NCBI GenBank assembly: GCA_951802195.1
Contig: OX637625.1
Span: 1,054,001-1,118,000, forward strand
From: Tausonia pullulans
Lineage: Eukaryota; Basidiomycota; Tremellomycetes; Cystofilobasidiales; Mrakiaceae
DNA length: 64,000 nucleotides
Direction of reading: 5' to 3'
A model generated the notes under the pieces. The model was not told the origin of the DNA. It worked only from the letters and a program-made list of their open reading frames with translations, and did not search any database. This document shows, piece by piece, positions 34,183 through 46,800 of the stretch. Within the stretch, counting starts at the first letter, position 1. Every line of letters begins with the position of its first letter. A program made the position numbers and the translations under genes.

Positions 34183-34573
34183 CTCGACGGGCGGAAAGTC
34201 GGAGGGGTCTAAGGACGAAGCGAAGGTGGAGGTTGAGGGCGAAGTGAGGAGAGCTGAAGTGGACGAGGGGCCTGGGGCGGGGGACTCGTCGTTGCGATCG
34301 ATGACTCGCCGTCCACAAGGCAGCCTGGTATCGCTAAGGTAGAACCCATGTTCCGAGGTTCTTCTGACGTCTCAAAGTAGTCTACGATATGCCTCGGGTG
34401 GTAGGCTCGCCGTTGGCAAGGGAGCCGGGGGCGGACGCGGCCAGACCCGCCCGTGCCGATGATTCCCCTTCACCCCTCCTACCGAACGACCATATCGCTT
34501 CTCCCGCCTCCCATTACCCCCTCTCAACTCACCCCAGTTTCGAGGCAGTCCCTCCTCCCCACACAAGCCCACC
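34183..34573. other. Divergent promoter region, GPI-like gene / SDS3-like gene
   Basis: About 390 bases between divergent starts. C/T-rich just before the SDS3-like ATG (34470-34570). No further gene is seen. Confidence 0.45.
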
Positions 34574-36393
34574 ATGTCCTACCAACGGGCCAGCATCGAC
34601 CAGAGCGGCGAGAGCAAGCGCGACAAGAAGCGGCGCGAGTGGGTCGAGAAGGTTGAGCTCAAGCATCGCGAGCGAATGGACGAGCGGGACAAGTGAGTGC
34701 TGCTCTCTCCTTTCAATATCTGGGCCGGGGTCTAGGAGGATTGGCTGGAGCTGCACAGGCGGCTGGCTGGGGAAGGTAGACAGAAACCAGGGGGTTGTCG
34801 TAAGCCAGAAGCGCGCCTCAATGTTGGTTTCACCACGCTAGACATCACGCCCGGGACAATCCTCGATCGCCGCTGCTGGGTGGAATGGTCTCAAGGCTGA
34901 TTGACATTTGTCCCAACCTAGGATGTACATTGAGACGCACCAAGCTCTCTCCCAAGTCGCGTCCTCGCTCCTCCCTCTCCCACCAACTTCCCAATCGTAC
35001 CTTCTCTCGCTCTATACCCTTACCCTCGAGCGAGACGCTCTTCTCTCCCAGATCGAGCATCACCACGAGTACCGGCTCGAGTCGAGTCGGCGGCTTTACG
35101 AGACGGAGAAGGAGCGGCTCCAGGAGGACTACCGCAAGGCGAGGGACAACGTCAAGGGCACGCTGCTGGAGCGCGTCGAGGAGAGGCGCAAGCGGCTGAG
35201 GGAGGAGAAGGAGAGCGACAACATTTTCGGTGAGTCCTCGCTTTTAGCAACAAGTGGAATCGGATGTGGAGGACCCCTGGGGCCTGTCAAGGAGCCGGAC
35301 GACATCGGTCGGACGGGACCGCTCGTCTGTTGTCTACTGGTCGTTACGCTTCCGCGGTGTCCACTTGCCCGTATCATCCCGGAGTGTACAAAGCGGTCCT
35401 TGTACCACCAGAGAGCTTCTGTTCAATGTTCAGATATCTATCCCAGTCGAGGCTCTTTCTTGGAAGGCCCGCAGGGGCCTTAGGCGCGTTGGTCGAAGGA
35501 TGGGCCATGCGCTTGTTGTCTGCCTGACCGACCGCCTCGCGTGTCTGGGCAGACGATGTCCCGTATCCTCCCCCTGATGGCTTGGAATGGCAAGCATCAG
35601 CATGGTCGAGGTATGGCCTGCGCTGGCGAGTGCATCGCACAAGACGACGTGGCGCGAAGTGACGCGTTGCCTTCGCAAGCCTGTCTCGTCTTTCTCCGGA
35701 AGCTCATTGCCCCTTCCTTACCCCTTCCTTTCTTCCGGTATTGATCTTTCTACCCTCTCTCGCTATCTCCCAGCCGACAACCACGCGCTTCCGCCCCTAC
35801 CCTCGGCCAAGCCCTCCTCCGCCGCTTCCACCGCCCCAAACCGCAACCTTCGACCAACGCGACACCTTCCCCTCCGCGCTACCTCTCCCTCGCTCTCAGC
35901 AGCCGAAGGAGGACCCGCCAATGGGATTTCAGGGTTATCCGGTGGAGTGGGAGGAACCGCTGGCGGAGCCAATGGTGTCGGTGGCGGCAACAGCGGCCTC
36001 CTCGTCACAGACGACCTCCTCTCCACTTCCCCCTTCTCCCTCGCGATCTTCTCGCACCCTTCCCTCTCCCGATCAACCCAACTCAACTCGCCGTTCCTCA
36101 ATCCGTCCAAGAAATCCCGTGGAGGCGGAGGAGGCAACAACTCGTCCTCCCTCGGAGGCGGCAACCAGCCTGGCTCGAATGGCTCCGGGCTGCCGCCCCA
36201 GCCGGGAGGGGAGGAGCGGATCTTCACATACATCCCGGGGAAGAGTCTATTGGAGCTTGGAAAGATGGTCAAAGGTGGCGAGGGGGAGATCGACGGCGAC
36301 TTGGGGGAGATTCGGAGAGGTGGTAAGGGCAGAGGAAGGAGGGGTGCTGCGACAAAGGCGGAGACCCAGTTTGCGGCGGCCAACCGAGGATAG
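34574..36393 (+). CDS. SDS3: Sds3/BRMS1-family subunit of the Rpd3/Sin3 histone deacetylase complex
   Basis: Nuclear co-repressor subunit that helps assemble Sin3-Rpd3 complexes. The ATG at 34574-34576 starts a charged exon (KRDKKRREWVEKVELKHRER) ending in DK. The second exon carries the family helices: YIETHQALSQVASSLLPLP, LYTLTLERDALLSQIEHHHEY, then LYETEKERLQEDYRKARDN and LLERVEERRKRLREEKES, a long coiled coil as in Sds3/Dep1/BRMS1. Exon 3 (from 35774) has RNLRPTR, a Gly/Asn/Ser-rich region and a C-terminal ERIFTYIPGKSLLELGKMVK segment ending at TAG 36391-36393. The intron between exons 2 and 3 (35230-35773) is 544 nt, by far the longest in a gene this size here. Its retention would add about 80 residues before a stop. 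Family assignment rests on the coiled-coil pattern. Confidence 0.78.
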
Positions 36394-36694
36394 GAGTAGG
36401 AAGGCATCCTGGCGATTGTGGTGTAATGTGCTCTGTGGTGGTCGCTTCTTTATTATCCCGGTCTCTCCTTCGTTCTATGTGTGTTACCCTTCTTTGTTTC
36501 TTTCGGTTTCTCCTCCTTCCCTCTATAACCGTCGCCATGTCGTCTCTTCCAGATACCACCCCTCATCCTTTCTTGTTCCGAGATTCATTCATTCTTCCAT
36601 CGTTGCACCTCTGTAAACCGGCCTTAAGCGCTAGGGGCGCCCGCCGGACCCGAGCCTCGTCTCCGCGAGACGAATGTCTGATGTGGAACACCTG
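36394..36694. other. Convergent 3' region, SDS3-like / CBS-domain gene
   Basis: About 300 bases between two convergent stop codons, T/C-rich on the plus strand (36450-36600), suitable for 3' ends on both strands. No gene is seen. Confidence 0.5.
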
Positions 36695-37528
36695 TCAGTA
36701 TCCGTTCCCCGACGAGAGTCCCCGCTTGACCTGCCGACACACCTCGAGGTCATCCCGCGTCACAACACCGTACACAAGCTTGCGCTTCTCGTCCGTCACT
36801 GAAGAGAGAGAAGGAGAGCGACCGTGAGGCAGCTCCGTCAGCCTTTACGTGCAAACCCTAAGGAAGGAAATGACAGGCGACTCACCCAGAGCAAATCCGA
36901 CGTTCGGGAGCTGCGTGAAGAATGTCTCGAGCTCGGCGAGCGGCGTCAGAGGCGTGATGACCTCGAACGGCCGCTGGGAGTCGGTGGTGGAGGAAGACGA
37001 GGAAGCGCGACGCGTCGCAAAGCGGGTGATGTGGTTCGGCGCGATGGACTCGCCCTGGGTCGTGAGGGGGGCAAGAAGGATAGATCAGCGCTGGAGCGAA
37101 GGGCAGGCCTGATGCGAAACGGGGCTGAAGACAGGAAGAGAAGGCAGATGTCGAGGTCGAGGAGCGACGTAACGAGTCGACCCGCCCGCCCGGTCCTCTT
37201 CCTCCCCCCGCGCCCCCCTTCTTTGGCTGCCTTCCCAGCCCTCCCCGATCCTGCCCAAGCCAAAGAGCAGACGACCCACATCCTGGACCTTGCCAGCGGC
37301 GAAGGCAGCCTTGAGACGCTCGACGTCAACAAACCCAACGAGCCGACGCGGCTGGGGCGGGACTGGGTCCGCGAGGACGGGGAGCTGGGAGAACTCGCGC
37401 TCGTACGCGATCTGAAGGACCTCAAGGACAGGCGTCGACGGCGAGAGGCAGACGGCGGGCGGGAGCTGGAGGTCCTCGACGACGGCGCCGCGGTACTTGG
37501 CGGAGAGCTGGGTAGGTGTCGTCGACAT
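36695..37528 (-). CDS. CBS-domain protein
   Basis: The ATG at 37526-37528 starts MSTTPTQLSAKYRGAVVEDL. The next residues, PPAVCLSPSTPVLEVLQIAY, EREFSQLPVLA and RLVGFVDVERLKAA, form the first CBS repeat. A second exon gives SIAPNHITRFATRRA, PFEVITPLTPLAELETFFTQ and LPNVGFALVTD. The last exon is EKRKLVYGVVTRDDLEVCRQV and a short tail with TGA at 36695-36697, so the second CBS repeat is complete. The protein is about 190 residues and made only of a tandem CBS pair, the module that binds adenine nucleotides. Three exons. No fused catalytic domain is present, so it is probably a regulatory or sensor protein. The partner is unknown. Confidence 0.85.
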
Positions 37529-37840
37529 TGCGGGAAGAAGAAGTTGTAGTGGTTGGACTGGGGCCGGTTGACACGCGCGACTGGGAGTCACAGACCGACC
37601 GCGACGGTGACCGGGTGTGCCTTGCGTGTGCGCACCGTGCGCGGGGAGCCTTAAAAGACAATTATGGTGTTCAGGTGGCCTCCAGCTGCCGGCACGGGCC
37701 ATGGAGATGATAAGACACAGACAAAGACGAGATACAGAAACATGGCGCGAGGGAGAATAGGAAGAACATGCGAAAAATGGTACAGAAATAGGGAAGGGAG
37801 ACAGCGATATTAGATAAGAGAGATGAGTGAGAATGACGGG
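37529..37840. other. Intergenic: CBS gene promoter and histidine-kinase 3' flank
   Basis: About 310 bases. The 37710-37830 part is A-rich on the plus strand (T-rich on the transcribed strand) and fits a terminator region for the large kinase gene. No gene is seen. Confidence 0.45.
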
Positions 37841-40800
37841 CTACGGCGAAGCTTCGCGTTCAACCTTCAACTGGTATGAGTTCCTGAGGACCTCAGCGAG
37901 GGCGTCGAAATTCTGGAGGGAGATGAATGTAAGCATGAGAGCAAAGTCCTGCAGCCGGAGAAGGAAGAAGGATGGCGCACGATGGGTTTGGCTGTGGAAG
38001 AAGGCGCACGTGTCAGCTCTCTCACTTTCCCTTTCCAGGACCACAGGGGCTCACCTAAATAGGCAAAAAAATCGGCACACAAGTCTCGCGTGTCCTTGTC
38101 CGTGTTCGCTGTGAGTGCGACGATCCGGGGGGAGCCAGTGAGAGGCGATGCTTCAATCCGCTTGCGCGCCGCGATACCGTCCATGATGGGCATGGAGAGA
38201 TCCTGAATGGGAACGTTAATAGTGGCGACGAGTTCGACAACGAAGGACGAACGAACCATGAGAATGAGGTCGTAGCGCTGCCTCTCCGCAGCCTGCAAAG
38301 CCTGTTGACCGTCAAAGGCGACGTCGACCATGTCGTCCGTGTAGCCGAAGCGGCCTAGAATCTTGCGCCCAACGACAGTATTGACTGGGGATGAGAAGAA
38401 CAACAGTCGGTCGAAGCAACAATATCATCCGGGGGAGAGCAAAGGGACTTACCTTTGTTGTCGTCGACCAGCAGGATTCGGAGAGGGCACGACTGAGGCA
38501 GAGAAATGGATCATTAACGCCGGTTCACTAGGGAGACACTCACTCAGTCCAACGACTCACAAGAGACAAGTTCGGAAGCACCGCAGAGCCCTTCATCTTG
38601 GACCTGGTTTGGAGCGCTTCTGCAACCGCAGCCCGGTTGACTGGGTCTCTTATCTCGAGAGACTCCCGGATGGCAGCCGCCTTGAGAGGCCGGGGGATAA
38701 CCAAGGCGTGCGGAATGCGGAACGCATCAATTGTCTTGCTCTTGTCAACAATGCGGACGAGGTAGCGGAACTGTTCGGAAGAGCACGCGCTGTCAGATGT
38801 TTGAGGACGGTGGCTAACAGCAAGAGTATACGACGCACCTGAGCCTGCGGCTGGAGCCTTTGAATGGTTTGCAGCTGCTCGAACGAGTCTAAAAGCATAG
38901 TGTCGATAAAAACGTAGTCATACGTCTTGGCGGCGAGCCCGTGCCGATTCGACTCGTCGATGGTACGATCATAACTTTTCTCTTGCCACGTCGAGCAGCC
39001 AAAGGCTTCCAGGCTGGATGCAAGCAAGAATTCAGCGACACGCACACAAAGTTCGATCAGAGCGAGGGCTGACTTCTTGACGAGGGCGTACGTCCGCCAG
39101 TCAGGAGTGCTGATGTACTTGCCGAGGATAAAGGCGGTTCGAGGCGTGGGTAAAGGTGTGAAGATTGGCTCGACGGGAGTTCCGTCCTCGACAATGACGT
39201 TAAACGTAAAGGTCGACCCCTCCCCAAGCTTGGAGACAGCGGTGCAAGTCCCTCCGAGAAGCTGGGCTAGAGAAAGACTGGGAACGGCCGAGGTAAGCCT
39301 ATGCAACCTGGCGACTCATCGTGCGATACTCACGAGATGGCGAGTCCGAGGCCGGAACCGTCGTGTCTGCGCGTAATGCCCGATTCAATCTGGCTGAAAC
39401 TTTTGAAGAGTAGCGCCTGAAGAAAGAAAAGACCACGTCAATTCAATTATCTTGAACCTCTCAAGCCAGATCGTTCGCTCGAGAGCTAAGAATCACCATC
39501 TTCTCAGCAGGAATGCCCATGCCCTATCAGAAGCTCAAGATATCAGCCATCCTCTTCTCGTTCAAGTTTAGGCACTCTTGAGACGCACATGATCGCGGAC
39601 GTTGACGGTGATATTGCGCTTCGCCTCTGGGGTCATCTCGGACGCCCACGAGACCGCGACGACGCTATCTTCTTGAGAAAACTTCAGGCTGTTGCTCAAC
39701 TGAAGAGGGGCGAGGAGGTCAGCTTCAACTCAGGCTAGATATTTCGCCTTAAGGGCACGCACAAAATTGAGGAGGATCTGCCGAATCCGGAAAGGGTCCC
39801 CGATCGACAAAGGGACGTCCTCGCTGACCGGCGTCTCAATGACGAGGTCAATCTTCTTCTTCTGCGCGATGGACGCAAGGGCCTCCAGCGTGGATTCGGC
39901 AACATCTCGAAGACAGAAGGGAATAGCCTCGGGCGTTATGGCTCCGGACTCGAGACGGGAGAAGTCGAGGATGTCCGAGATGAGGCCCTGCAGATCTTCT
40001 CCACTCCGTCGGATGGTCGCAAGATGCTCCCTTTGGGAGGAATCCAGAGGGGAATCCTCGAGGACGGCGGCAAGGCCCAGCACGGCGAAGAGCGGGGTGC
40101 GCAGCTGTCGAAGGCAGAACGTGCACCGATCAGCTCTGGCAGACCACAAGAGAGCTTCAGGGTCGTACCTCGTGGGACATGTGTGACAAGAAGGTAGACC
40201 GAGCGGCCAGGGCATCTTGAAGAGCTTGTGTGCGGTGCTTCACTATCTCTTCCAGTGAATGAGTGGATCGGGCCGATTCAACGCTGAGACGGAGATACAG
40301 CGGTGATTCATCAGCGATTGTATGTGAGTCGCCTCATCTGCGAGCGCTGCAAACTCACGAGATGCACGCCAGCACAGCCAGGGACCGGACGACGTCAATC
40401 GCCGGCCCAGACTGGGATGCAGTAATGTCGTCTCGAGGGCTCGAAAGGTAGCTGCGAGTCACACACGTCGTCAGCAACGCTCAACTGTGGAGGGACGGCT
40501 TGCGATATTCACATAGCACCGGCGAAGGCGCCTTGGTTCATGATTGCTAGCGCGACGACCGATCGGGGCAGGGTGGTAATGAAGCTGTCGCGCGGGAGAA
40601 GGGCGGGGTCCGTGATGGCCTGGATCAATCACGGCTGTCAGCTTGCGTCCTCCAGCAAGTATGGTAGCTGCCAGTGCCTCTCACTGATTTGGTGGCCGAT
40701 AAGTATTGCAAGACCGAGGCTGGCGCAAGACCAGCGGCTTCAGCGAGTGGGAGATCGTAAGAGCGAAGGTCGGAGTGTGAACCCTAGAAGAGGAGAGGAG

Positions 40801-43800
40801 CTCGGGGTCAGCTCCATTCACAATGTGGTTTAAAGAAGAGGCAGGCGCGACGCGACCTACCGCAGCGCGCAGGTCGAGAACGGATGAACCCTGACGAGCG
40901 ATGGCGATCGCTCCAAAATCCGCGCGATAGAACCCCAACAGATTGTTCATCAACCTAAGATGGGGACGAAGAGAGGCGGCGTCAGGCGGCGCGCGGTCTA
41001 AAGCCGCTTAAGCACCCACTTGATAACCAGCACGTCAGTTTCCCGTTCCTGAGTAGAGTCAAAGGGAATTCTCAGCATTCCAGCTCATTCGGCCAAGGAG
41101 AAAGAGCGCCTACAGAAGCAATGGTAAGCATGCTTTTGAGAACAGCGTCGATGGTGAGCTGATTGTCGAGCGTGCCCATCGGGGCGATAGACGCGTCCGA
41201 TCGCGGGGACGAATGCGGCGTGGGCTCGCCACTGGTGGCGCTAGCGTTCTGGGTGACCCAAGGCTTGGGCATGGTCGAAATCTGCGGAGCCGGGAAAATC
41301 AAGTTGCCAAATCGGCGCCGAACTCTGCGAAGGGGACCGGCGAGGTTGACGCTAAAATTGAGCGAACAACGAAAATTTTCAGTAGTCACTCCTTTCGGCG
41401 AGTGACAGATTCGTAGGAGTCTTACATAGAGTAAGCCTGTCCGAAGTTGGTAGTTCGGAAAAGTCAAAACGGTCCGGTTCAAGGGAGGGTAGAAGGAGGT
41501 AACACAAACCTCGTAAGCCTCGATAGCGTACCCGCGCGTCAGGTGCCTATTATTGGTGAAAGCCATGACGTATTCGGCGACGAGCGTGTAAATATGACCT
41601 GTTGGATGACGAGTGACTTTCGTCAACGACTAGGTCAAAAGACAGACTGCAACGTGACACTTCTCACCAACGAGCGCCGGAAATCCCGCCTCTCGGCAGG
41701 TGATCACGGCTTCCTCAACCAAGCCATTCAGTAGAGGCATCCACGGGAGCTTGCACTTCGAACGCGCAACCTCGCGGAAGGCTTTCGAGACCTGGAGCAC
41801 AGACAAGCGGGCCTGGTAGTCGCTCGTTTTGAATCTGGCGAGCTCGGCCATATCCTGCTTGACGATGGCGTCGCGTTCCAGGTGTTCGCCGTTGCGATCC
41901 ATGGTAAGGAATGTGGCAGCCCTTAGATAGATGAACTCTGTGAGGAGAAAGGGGAGATCAGCTCTCTGCAGTGACAGGCAACGGATAAATACTCGTGTAC
42001 CGTTTCGGAAGATCTGCAGGCAGGTGAGCCATCTGTGAGTCGGGAAAGACGAGCGAAGACCTAGACAAGAAGAGAACGCACCAGACCGTTGGCGGCGTAC
42101 TCAAACTCTGAGCCGCGCATGACCAGCTCAAGCACCTCGCTTGGGGGTGCGTCCTGGATCAAGATCGAATAGCGCGCGAGTCAGTTCCGTGAGCGAGCAA
42201 TGACAGGCAAAGGGAAACAAGCGAACGCACGTGGACTACGCAGCACCAGATCTCGAGAATCGTCCATACCAACTTATGCAGGCTGAGGTTCTCGATCGTT
42301 GGCCAGTCGCGGTGGCGTTGCAGGTAGGTCCCATCAAAGCCTGGCACAGCACACTACATGTCAGTCAAGCGGTAGCAGAGGAGTATACATTTGAAACTGC
42401 TCACGATCGGGGTTCTGACTGAGGTCCCGCTGATCGTGGATGACCTCGATGGTCTGTCGGGCTATGTTGACGAAAACCTTTGGAGGGGGACGAGGTCAAT
42501 AACGAAGGCGTAGGCAACAAAACGAGCAAGCAGTTCTGACCTTTTCGGTCGCGGTCAGACTTGGGAAGATGTCATACCACCCGCCAGAGATGGGCAAGAG
42601 CTCCTTGGCGTATAGGGAGCCACTGAAAAGGGCTGTACACATCTAAGCATGCGAGTGGCGACAAGAGCGTTAGTCCGGCGAGGCTGAAACGCCCCTCTCT
42701 CTCTATGTCACATACGTGGATGCCGAGGGCGTCTTGTAGGAATATGGTGATCCGCCGTTATCAGCTTCTTATTCGTAAGCCTCTGGCTCAAGATCTCACA
42801 ACCTACAAGCCGCTGTGCTGAGGTCGCCCAGGGAGATACCCATTTCCCATGAGGCTTTCCACGAGATCTCCCGCAGAGGCTTTGTGTGATGGGCAATGGA
42901 GACTTGGCCGGCGATGGCCATGGAGTCGAACGACGACGGTGGCCCTTTCTCCATGATCGTCTTGGAGAGCTCGATGTACCGAGCGCAGATATCCGCCGTT
43001 CCAAATTCCCGGGAGAGATCAAGCGCGCGGAATGTAAGTAGGTAGCTTGAGGGCGTCACCAGGGCTAGTCAGTTCATCGCTTGCTCGCCGAACGTGAAGA
43101 ATAAGAAGTACCGACGAACCGAGTAGACTCGCCATGGAGGGCCTGTTGAGACTCTATGCAGAGGCGGAGACCGAGATTGACAAAAGGCCGGGAGTTATCG
43201 CCAAGGCTAGACAGGCAAACGGGGTCAGGATCTGAAGTCCATCGTTTTGTCTGACCTGCCATAATCCCGCTCACAGGATATAGGCCATCTGAAGCGAGTT
43301 TACAGGTAATAAGAAGCAAATCAATGTCCACACGCCGTTCTGGGGAGCCAGGTTAGATTACTTACACTTCCGATATGTGCTATGAGAGACAGGCGTCAGC
43401 TGAGTGGTCGGTCATCCCCGGAAGCAACCGGCGTCTCACCAATCATGATGCTTAACGACTCCTCCACCTGATCTTTCACACTCGGGGGCTTCGCTAACGG
43501 CTTCGTCGCGCGCTTCTCAAGATCATCAAAGTCTGCGGCTGTCACTGGCTCAGGGACCGTCCACTTCGGGGGGTCGTGGGGGTTGTAGCCGGCCTTCGTG
43601 GAGACCGTTGTGGCACGGCGGATGGCTTCCATCGGGTTCGCTGTGACGCAACTCAACATCAGCTCGGCTGGACTTTAGACTCGAGCTCGCACAGCGGACA
43701 CGCACTCGGAAGGATCAAGCGGACAATCAAAGTCTCAAGCTGGATCATCTCAAGCATCGAGATGTCATTGAAACTCAAAAACCCTTCGATCTGGAGTCAG

Positions 43801-46800
43801 GGGGCAGGAAGAGTGAGCATTAGGTATATCATAAGGTTAAGACAACAGCGCACCCTCTCAATAGCCTGAGGCCGCAGGTTATCGCCCGTCAAGCTCAGAA
43901 CGGCACACGCCTCAGCGTATAGCCTCGCAAAAAGCATGCTCGTCGAACGAGCCTCACGCCAGACGAGCTCGGGATCATCAAAGTGGACGAGGGCGTCTGC
44001 TGCAGACAGGTATTCAAGCACGGCAAGATAGCTGGCCGACCGACTCGCGCGCTGAGCTGCGGTGCACACTGACGGAGTCAAGGCGAAGGTCGTCAGCTGG
44101 CAACAGAGCTTGATGTCCTAGTGATAGACCTACGAAGAATGGTGATCTCCAGGGGGTCGCCGATGGGTTCGCCCATGCTCTGAGCAAAGAGATAGTTGTC
44201 GGCGACTGGAAGCAGAAGCGGGATGCGTCGGTATGAATTCAGTGTTCATTTTTGTGGGCGAAAGACCCAAGCCTAGACTTACTCGCAAAAGGCAGATCGT
44301 CTGCCCATGCTGATGTCCGGAGGTACCGGGCGATCGCAAGGTGGAGAGAGCCCCGCTCATTCTCTGGTGTCAACCGGTAGGCGACGGACCTGAATCGGTC
44401 ATGCGAAATGCAGACCCGGCCGTCAGGGCTGAAAGTGACAGCCCCAAGCTGGACGGCCGGCTGAAGAAGCGTCTTGAGGAAGGCGGGCGCTTGACCGATG
44501 AGGCCTGCAAAGGCGTCGACAGGGATCGGACGCAGGGGCAATGTGGCGAGAACCTTGGTTAAGAAGTGGGTCAGCCTTAGACCAAACGGCAGAAGTATGC
44601 AAAATATGGCCCACCCGAAGAGCGTACTGCACGTCGATAGAGAGGATATTGATAAAATGAAGCAAGAAGCTGTCCACCTCCCGGCCAGACATTTTCTCAA
44701 GCTTCCGGATCGAGAACATCCATCGGAGGGCGGAAAAGTCGAACTGGATGACCGCCTCCCTCACGAGACTCGACAGCAGACCCCGAAGGTAGAACGGGTT
44801 GCCGCATGTCTCGGCGATGAGGTATGACTCGAGCGAGACAGCATCAGGTTCAGGCATGGACGACCCGAACGACTCGGCGATGAGACGGTTGACGGCAGAG
44901 GCAATGGAGGAGACCTCTATGTTGAAGAGGGATGCCGAGAGGGAAAGAAGAAGGGACGACGACGGCGGGGTGTGAGACTCGACGCGGTAGAGCGAGATGA
45001 CGAGCGCATGTTGGAGGCGAAGCGGGCCCTGGAGAACTTCTTGCCAGAGTACACGCTCCTCTTGGTCCATCCATTGGACGTCGTCGAGGACGATGACGAG
45101 AGGCTGTTCCGAGGTCGCAAAGAGCTGAAGCAGGTGTCTCGCTGCAGCAGTAAATGCGGAGACTGAGTACGTCCATTCTGGCTCGGGTTCGTAGACTTCC
45201 TCGGACGAGTGTGGGTAGAGGAGGGCGCGCCACTCAGGGCCGATGAGAAGAGCAGAAAGTGAGCGCTTGCCCGCAACGGACTTGAGGATCTCTCGTCGCC
45301 AGGAGTCAACATCGTTGGCCGGGTCTGGCGAGGTACACTCCAGTCAGGATCAATGCTATAGGAAAGACAAGAAGGAGTCTCACTGGAAAATATCGCCTTG
45401 AACAGGTGATCAATTGTCTGCGTCAGACCCGAAACGGGCTGCTGGGTGTGCTCTGAGAGGATGGCCAGTGGAAGCGTCAGTTCACTGAGTTAGACGTACG
45501 ACAAATGAGAGATGGAGACAGAGACCAACGGTCAAACTTGGACCAAGAGACCAGGACGGGCCTTTCACTAGCCTCCAGCTGCCGCGTCCAGTCCTGCACG
45601 AGCCGCGTCTTGCCCGAACCGCTGATGCCCCAGACATTCGCGAGGGCCAGGATCCGACCCGTCCCGTCGTCGCCTGTGGCAACCTCCATGGCTCGGTCAA
45701 GCTGAGTAATCTGCTCGTCTCGTGCAAAAAGGGTCTGAGGAAGCTTGAAACGACTGGCTTGGTCGACCCTGGAAGTGAAAAGAATGAAACTCAGTCTCGA
45801 AAATGGGAGCGGCCTGTACCGAAAGAGACATGACGAACCGCCCTGGCCAGAACTTTCCTAGGTCGCCCCCAAGCTCGGCGATCTTCTGAAACGTTCGGAG
45901 GTCCCAGAGAAGGCTCTGTGTCGTGGGACAATGATGAATGATGATGAGCTGGGAAGTTGCCCAGCTTTATTTGTTACGCAGGACGGACCTTGGTTGAGGC
46001 ATATCTCTCGTCGAGGTCTTTTGAGAGACACCGGACAATGATCTCGGCAAGTTTTGGGGGTAATTCGGGATTTTTGGCAACGAGGTCCGAGACTGAGGGA
46101 GCGGGGGAGGTAATCTGCCAGTGAAGCATGTCAAGTCTACCAAGAGACTGAGGCGTCAGAGATCCCTAGACACCCAAGAGATCGGAAAGAACATACAGAT
46201 CTGCGGTATCGTCTGGCTGGGTGAAGAGCTTCTGGGCCTCAACGCCGGTGAGTCTGAGAGGGAGAAAAGTCAGGAAGAAGAAGGATCAAAACGCTAGAGG
46301 AGAACTATTCCCACAGTTCTGCAGCAAGGGCGCCGAAGGAGAAGATGCTGTAGTGTGAGTGGAGAGTCTGCCTGTCAGTCTCCGTTGAGATCGGGCAGAT
46401 GTCGAGCCCGCTTCGACTGACTCGACTTGCAGGCTCGACGCGCTCCGTGAGACGAGGACCTCCGGGGCCTGCGTCAAGGTGTCAGAGCAAGCATATGATT
46501 GCAGTAAGCGAAAGCCCACTCACAAAATAGCTGAGATTGGCTCGGATAAAGGCTTCCTCCCAGGTATCCTCGTCAAACGAGAGCCTCAGCCCATGTGCGC
46601 CGCCGCCCGTGATCTCGTCCGAGTACCTCCGACCAATGGAGATGTCCTTGAAGTGGTCAGACGAGAACGGCTCAGGTGGACGAGGAGCGATTGAGTCGTG
46701 GACATTGTCGATGGGCAGAGAAGACAATTGAGATGTCTCGGCTGTGTTCGAAAAGCTGGCAACCGTCTGGAGCCGGGCGACACACACTGTCCCTGTTTCG

